A stretch of 36,524 bases of DNA. Source: Corynebacterium sp. Its GTDB lineage: Bacteria; Actinomycetota; Actinomycetes; Mycobacteriales; Mycobacteriaceae. Of the stretch, positions 32,901-36,524 are shown piece after piece. Every line of letters starts with the position of its first letter. Within the stretch, counting starts at the first letter, position 1. The stretch covers positions 1 through 36,524 of the forward strand of contig NZ_JAUMTY010000018.1 of NCBI RefSeq assembly GCF_030530965.1, written 5' to 3'. The position numbers and the translations under genes are program-made. The notes beneath the pieces were generated by a model. That model was not told the origin of the DNA, searched no databases, and saw nothing but the letters and a program-made list of their open reading frames with translations.

Positions 32901-33495
32901 AGACCTCCGCGGTGTGATTAAAGATGTCGATGCCACGATTTTGCAGCTCTTTACCGACGCCTGGGAGGACGTCCAAGACGAGTTTCCTCGGGTGTTCGAG
33001 ACACTGTTCCCCGGCGGCGAAGGTCGGTTGTCCCTGACCGATCCCGATGACATGTTGACCACCGGTATCGAGGTCCACGCGCGCCCGCCAGGGAAGAGAG
33101 TGACAAGGCTATCGCTGCTTTCTGGGGGTGAAAAGTCCCTAACAGCACTAGCCTTATTGGTAGCGATCTTCCGCGCCCGGCCGTCCCCGTTTTACGTCAT
33201 GGATGAGGTAGAAGCAGCCCTGGATGATGTCAATCTCCGACGGTTGATTGCGCTCTTTGAAGAGCTCCGGGAAGACTCACAGTTGATCGTGATTACACAC
33301 CAGAAACCGACAATGGACATTGCGAATGTGCTGTATGGCGTGACAATGCGCGGCGACGGGATGACACGTGTAATCTCTCAACGAATGAGCCCTCACTCCC
33401 AGCCAGTGAGCGACCCTGCTGTGGCCGGTTCATCTGCCGGATCGGCTGCTGACTCAGCCACCGAATCGCCTGCTGGTCCGTCGGAAGTGTCGTGA
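29911..33495 (+). CDS. smc: Chromosome segregation protein SMC
   Basis: Core ATPase of the SMC-ScpAB condensin that organises and separates chromosomes. The 1194-residue protein has the full architecture: N-terminal ATPase half with Walker A [20 protein letters not shown] (31-50), a long coiled coil (about 165-490), a hinge domain (about 495-660, ending in [13 protein letters not shown]), a second coiled coil to about 1000, and a C-terminal half with the signature [14 protein letters not shown] (from about 1070) and Walker B [13 protein letters not shown] (Asp1098, Glu1099). The C-terminal tail is Ser/Ala-rich and not conserved. ATG 29911 is at the exact family start. The scpA/B genes are not in the window. 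Confidence 0.97.
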   Translation: [1194 protein letters not shown]

Positions 33496-33546
33496 GCTCA
33501 GATGATCGGTGTACGTCGAATAATCGTGTAGCCACAATTGCGTCTT

Positions 33547-33565
33547 GGAAAGGATTACTCAGTTG
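33547..33565 (+). promoter_or_regulatory. Ribosome binding site setting a TTG start
   Basis: GGAAAGGA (33547-33554) precedes a TTG at 33563-33565 by 8 bases. No ATG or GTG lies in frame nearby, so this TTG is the most likely start of the large gene that follows smc after 67 bases. Confidence 0.6.
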
Positions 33566-36524
33566 TCAGGCGTTGACGCCCCCACGAGTTTTATTGCAGA
33601 TTCCGCTGACCCCTTGTTGGGTTGGGCATCGACGACGGAGCTTGAACTGTCTCGGCAGCTGTCAGACCTTGATTTCGCCGTCGAGGTCAACCTCAGTGGC
33701 GACGAGTTAGAGCGCCTGGACCGTTTTTGGGGTCGTTTTGTCACTCGACAAATTTCTGCCGGGGCAGAGCTTTCCGCTGTTCTGGAGGCCTGCCCGGCCA
33801 TCGTGGCGACGACGTTGGTGGGCCGCGCTGGCCGCATCGCCGATTTAAGCAATTTCGATTCTGAATATTGGGCTGGTCTGGGCGTTCCCCGCGATCTGGC
33901 CGAGCAGTTTTACGGGTGTTTCGACGGCCACGTGGCTGAGATTCTCTCTCGTGCTGGCCTCGATCCGATGGACATTGCTGCGTCGGGCTCCGATGGCGAG
34001 TTGGGCCGGCTTTTAGTACACGCGACGATTCCGGCGGGGTGGATTCCGAGCCTCATCGCGCTCATCGACGAGGACCCCGACAACGTCACCGGCGCATCGC
34101 TGACTGAGCATTTTGTCGAGACATCGCCCACTCGGCAGCTGGGGCCCCTCTGCACGGTGGCACCCGAGCGTGCCACCCGTTTATTCGACGACATCATCGA
34201 GTTCTATCGGTGGGCTGCCCAGCACCCGTATGAGGTCGATCAGTGGGCTGAATGGGGAGTGGGCAAGGACGGCTCCTATCGCGTCCCGCTACTGATTCTT
34301 GAAGATCTTGTCGACGAATTACGCGAACGCCCCGCGGGCACAGTCGACCGCTTATCGACGGTGGGGACGGCGTCGTGGGAGACGTCACCCCGCTTGGTCT
34401 ACGACGTCAACAGGGAGCGCGTGGTGCTCCGTTTGCCACAAATGCCCTTGGACGGAACCGTCGTTGAGCTGCGGTGGCGCGTCTCTATTGACGGTGAGGT
34501 CGTCGAGTACCGCACCGGCTACGACAATGACACGGAAGGATTCTCTGAAATCCTCGACGTCCCCGTGCGCAAAGCCGCCCGGGAAATCGTCGTCAAGGAA
34601 ATTGTTCGTCGGGTCTCGTGGACGATCCCTGTGCTCTCGGAACCGTTCTTGGCGTTCACGATGCGCGGCCACAACGTGACGAGCAAGGTATCGCTGCACC
34701 ACACGGACCTCATCGTGGTCTCGCCCGATGACGCGGAAATCGTCGACCCCGTCCGTGAAACCCCGTTGCCCGCCGACGATGGAGTGGAGCTTCGGGGCTG
34801 GAATGGCTGGATTGCGCGGACCGTCGACGTTAATGATGCTGCGTCCTTCCAGGTGCGTCGCCCGGGGGAGCCTGCCGGCACGGCCTTGCGCAGTGTTGAT
34901 CCTCGGCAGAGGGTGATTTTCACCGAGGGCGAGTTGTGCTCACACGTTCGCTCGGTCTCTGGGCTACCTGTTCATTCTGAAAGCTTGTTGGCGGAATTCC
35001 CGGCGACGCTCTCCGGTGCCGATGAAGTCTGGTATCTATCCATTTCGTCCTACGCCGGCCCTGGTCAGGCCGGTGTTGAGGTCACCCCTGCGGAACCTGT
35101 CGAGGTGCCCGCCGATGGTGGCGCCGTCTACGTGTTCGACCCTGATTTGTATGAATCGCCCTGGACAGGTGAATACATTGTCCGTTTGCGGGGCCCGCGG
35201 AATGAGTCCTTCCGCCACCGGTATGCGATCGTCCAAGGCCTGGTGACCTCCCTCGAGGACAACCACGGTTTCCGTATCCCGGTTGCCGGTGGGCTCTCAC
35301 CAATGTCAGTCGAATTGGCGACGGAAAAGCCGGCGTCGATTGAACCGAATCCGGTTGAGGTCGGCGCGGATTCGGCGCGTGGCTCGGCGACGGTGAGCAC
35401 CGATGACGGCGATCTGCTTCCTATTGTGGTGACGCCTCCTCGGCTGCGCTTCCAAGTTCCTCTTAAGGGGGAGGAAGCCCGCTGGCGGTCAACGCCGCTG
35501 GTGTGCGCGGGTCCCGAGTTGAATGGTGAGATGTTCTTGCGTGTCCGCACGGGCAGTGAGCTCCACAAACCGGTGATTACCGCGAGGAATCATCACGGGT
35601 CCCCGGTGCGCACGAAGAAGATGATCACGTGGGACGGCGTGACCTGGCGCATCCCGTTGAAGGACTTTGCCTCGGCGCTGGCATCGCAGTCTGGCGGAAG
35701 CATCGAGCTGAGCTGGGTCGATGAAGAGACCCGGAAGAGTACGTCGGTTCGCCTTGTGACGTTGGCCCCCACGCCGGAATGGCAGATCGAGCTGAAAGAC
35801 GACACCGTGGTGGTGTCGGCGGATAAAGCCCCGGGGGATGAGACGTCGGTCGCAGTGGTCAAGGGCTCGCCCGATGGCCGTCCGCTGGGTTTGTGGATGT
35901 GGCCGACGACGGCTCCGTGGCGCCGCGCCTTGAGCGTTCGTGTCGTCGAAGGTGAAGCGACCTTGCCCGAGGAGCTTCGTAACGTCGGGCCCCTGGTTGT
36001 TCAGGTGTATTGCGCGGATGTCAGCGAAAACTTGCGCGCGCCGGCACGTCCAGGCCCTCAAGCTCTCATGGTGGATCAGCCAGGATATGCGACGGGCCAC
36101 GGGCTCGATTCTCTGAGCGCTTTCTTGGCCGGTGAATCGAAAGAAATCGAGGGCGGCGCCGAAACCTTCAGTTTGCTGTGGGACTTGCAAGCGGGCTGGA
36201 TGTCGGATTCGCGGGCGTTCACCTCATTGCCTCGCGGTGCTGAAGTGGTCCGTGACGCCTTCCTGTCTAAGCCGAGTGTTGCGTTGGTCGGCTTGGCTCA
36301 ATCGCTTGTCGACGCATCGAAACGCCCAAGTGTGTTGATCTCGAGCGGGCTCGTGCGGTCGGCGTTCGATCCGACCGCGATTGATTCAGAGTCGTTGACC
36401 TCTCAAGGATCGGCGGCTCCGTGGATTGGTGCCTTGGGGGCCTTAGCTGAGGTTGAGCGTTGGGATGCGGCAATGGTTGCTGCGGAGGAAGCCGCGGAAC
36501 AATCGTCCGAATCACCTGAGTCAC
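33563..36524 (+). CDS. Very large protein of unknown function downstream of smc (3' end beyond window)
   Basis: An open frame of 987 codons without a stop that runs off the window. I do not recognise a characterised family. There is no signal peptide or membrane helix. The first 290 residues look helical and acidic (ELERLDRFWGRFVTRQI, EYWAGLGVPRDLAEQFYG, DDIIEFYRWAAQHPYEVD). From about residue 300 on it becomes beta-rich, with many short strands and Ig-like or jelly-roll-like spacing (VVELRWRVSIDGEVVEYR, GEYIVRLRGPRN, DGVTWRIPLKDFA, WQIELKDDTVVV). The last visible part is again helical (EVERWDAAMVAAEEAAE). Codon use matches its neighbours. It is the third member of an acyP-smc-this run; corynebacteria carry a large hypothetical gene between smc and ftsY as I recall, so it may be an orthologue. 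Reality of the gene is secure; function is not. Confidence 0.8.
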   Translation, partial: MSGVDAPTSFIADSADPLLGWASTTELELSRQLSDLDFAVEVNLSGDELERLDRFWGRFVTRQISAGAELSAVLEACPAIVATTLVGRAGRIADLSNFDSEYWAGLGVPRDLAEQFYGCFDGHVAEILSRAGLDPMDIAASGSDGELGRLLVHATIPAGWIPSLIALIDEDPDNVTGASLTEHFVETSPTRQLGPLCTVAPERATRLFDDIIEFYRWAAQHPYEVDQWAEWGVGKDGSYRVPLLILEDLVDELRERPAGTVDRLSTVGTASWETSPRLVYDVNRERVVLRLPQMPLDGTVVELRWRVSIDGEVVEYRTGYDNDTEGFSEILDVPVRKAAREIVVKEIVRRVSWTIPVLSEPFLAFTMRGHNVTSKVSLHHTDLIVVSPDDAEIVDPVRETPLPADDGVELRGWNGWIARTVDVNDAASFQVRRPGEPAGTALRSVDPRQRVIFTEGELCSHVRSVSGLPVHSESLLAEFPATLSGADEVWYLSISSYAGPGQAGVEVTPAEPVEVPADGGAVYVFDPDLYESPWTGEYIVRLRGPRNESFRHRYAIVQGLVTSLEDNHGFRIPVAGGLSPMSVELATEKPASIEPNPVEVGADSARGSATVSTDDGDLLPIVVTPPRLRFQVPLKGEEARWRSTPLVCAGPELNGEMFLRVRTGSELHKPVITARNHHGSPVRTKKMITWDGVTWRIPLKDFASALASQSGGSIELSWVDEETRKSTSVRLVTLAPTPEWQIELKDDTVVVSADKAPGDETSVAVVKGSPDGRPLGLWMWPTTAPWRRALSVRVVEGEATLPEELRNVGPLVVQVYCADVSENLRAPARPGPQALMVDQPGYATGHGLDSLSAFLAGESKEIEGGAETFSLLWDLQAGWMSDSRAFTSLPRGAEVVRDAFLSKPSVALVGLAQSLVDASKRPSVLISSGLVRSAFDPTAIDSESLTSQGSAAPWIGALGALAEVERWDAAMVAAEEAAEQSSESPES

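Noticed and set aside
35489..36190. 233-codon minus-strand frame opposite the large gene after smc
   Set aside because: The plus-strand frame is continuous for 987 codons with normal codon use and a ribosome binding site; the minus frame is Arg/His-rich.
1..36524. CRISPR arrays, tRNA genes, insertion sequences, prophage or restriction systems
   Set aside because: No spaced repeats, cloverleaf-like segments, transposase or integrase motifs, or nuclease-methylase pairs were found on either strand.

Overview
The window reads as chromosomal DNA of an actinobacterium of the Corynebacteriales, most likely a Corynebacterium. The gene order ltbR / leuC-leuD / mutT1 / gpsA-ddl / DUF3515 / thiL-ung-(DAK2 protein)-recG-(biotinyl-like)-rsmD-coaD followed by sepIVA-DUF177-rnc-acyP-smc is the familiar mycobacterial/corynebacterial backbone. 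GTG starts are common, the GC content looks moderate to high, and several genes have a TANNNT -10 box only 6-8 nt before the start codon, as in leaderless actinobacterial transcripts. I cannot name the species. There are no rRNA or tRNA genes, insertion sequences, prophage genes or CRISPR arrays.

Left part (1-10033), accessory or niche genes. A creatine-use module opens the window: a creatinase gene running off the left edge and an MHS-type major facilitator transporter on the minus strand, divergent from a monomeric sarcosine oxidase gene. Together they would import creatine (or a relative), hydrolyse it to urea and sarcosine, and oxidise sarcosine to glycine, formaldehyde and H2O2. Next is an orphan 646-residue protein with a sigma-70 region 4 helix-turn-helix but no region 2, convergent with a YkvI-like membrane transporter gene whose end overlaps it. 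Then come a diacylglycerol-kinase-family lipid kinase and an Nramp (MntH-type) metal transporter whose natural start position is occupied by ACG.

Middle part (10058-25509), core metabolism and repair. The IclR-type regulator gene ltbR is divergent from leuC-leuD (isopropylmalate isomerase), with a palindrome over the ltbR -10 box. Then follow mutT1, gpsA, ddl, a DUF3515 gene that is internally duplicated, thiL, ung, a FakA-like DAK2 protein, recG, a 76-residue biotinyl/lipoyl-carrier-like protein, rsmD and coaD.

Right part (25613-36524), cell growth and chromosome segregation. SepIVA, DUF177 and RNase III are followed by an alanine/glycine:cation symporter at the place where mutM often lies, then acylphosphatase, SMC, and a very large unrecognised protein (at least 987 residues, TTG start with a strong ribosome binding site) that runs off the right edge where ftsY would be expected soon after.

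No gene-free stretch exceeds about 245 bases. The points most worth a second look are the orphan sigma-region-4 protein, the large protein behind smc, the creatine module, the doubled DUF3515 protein and the ACG start of the Nramp gene.
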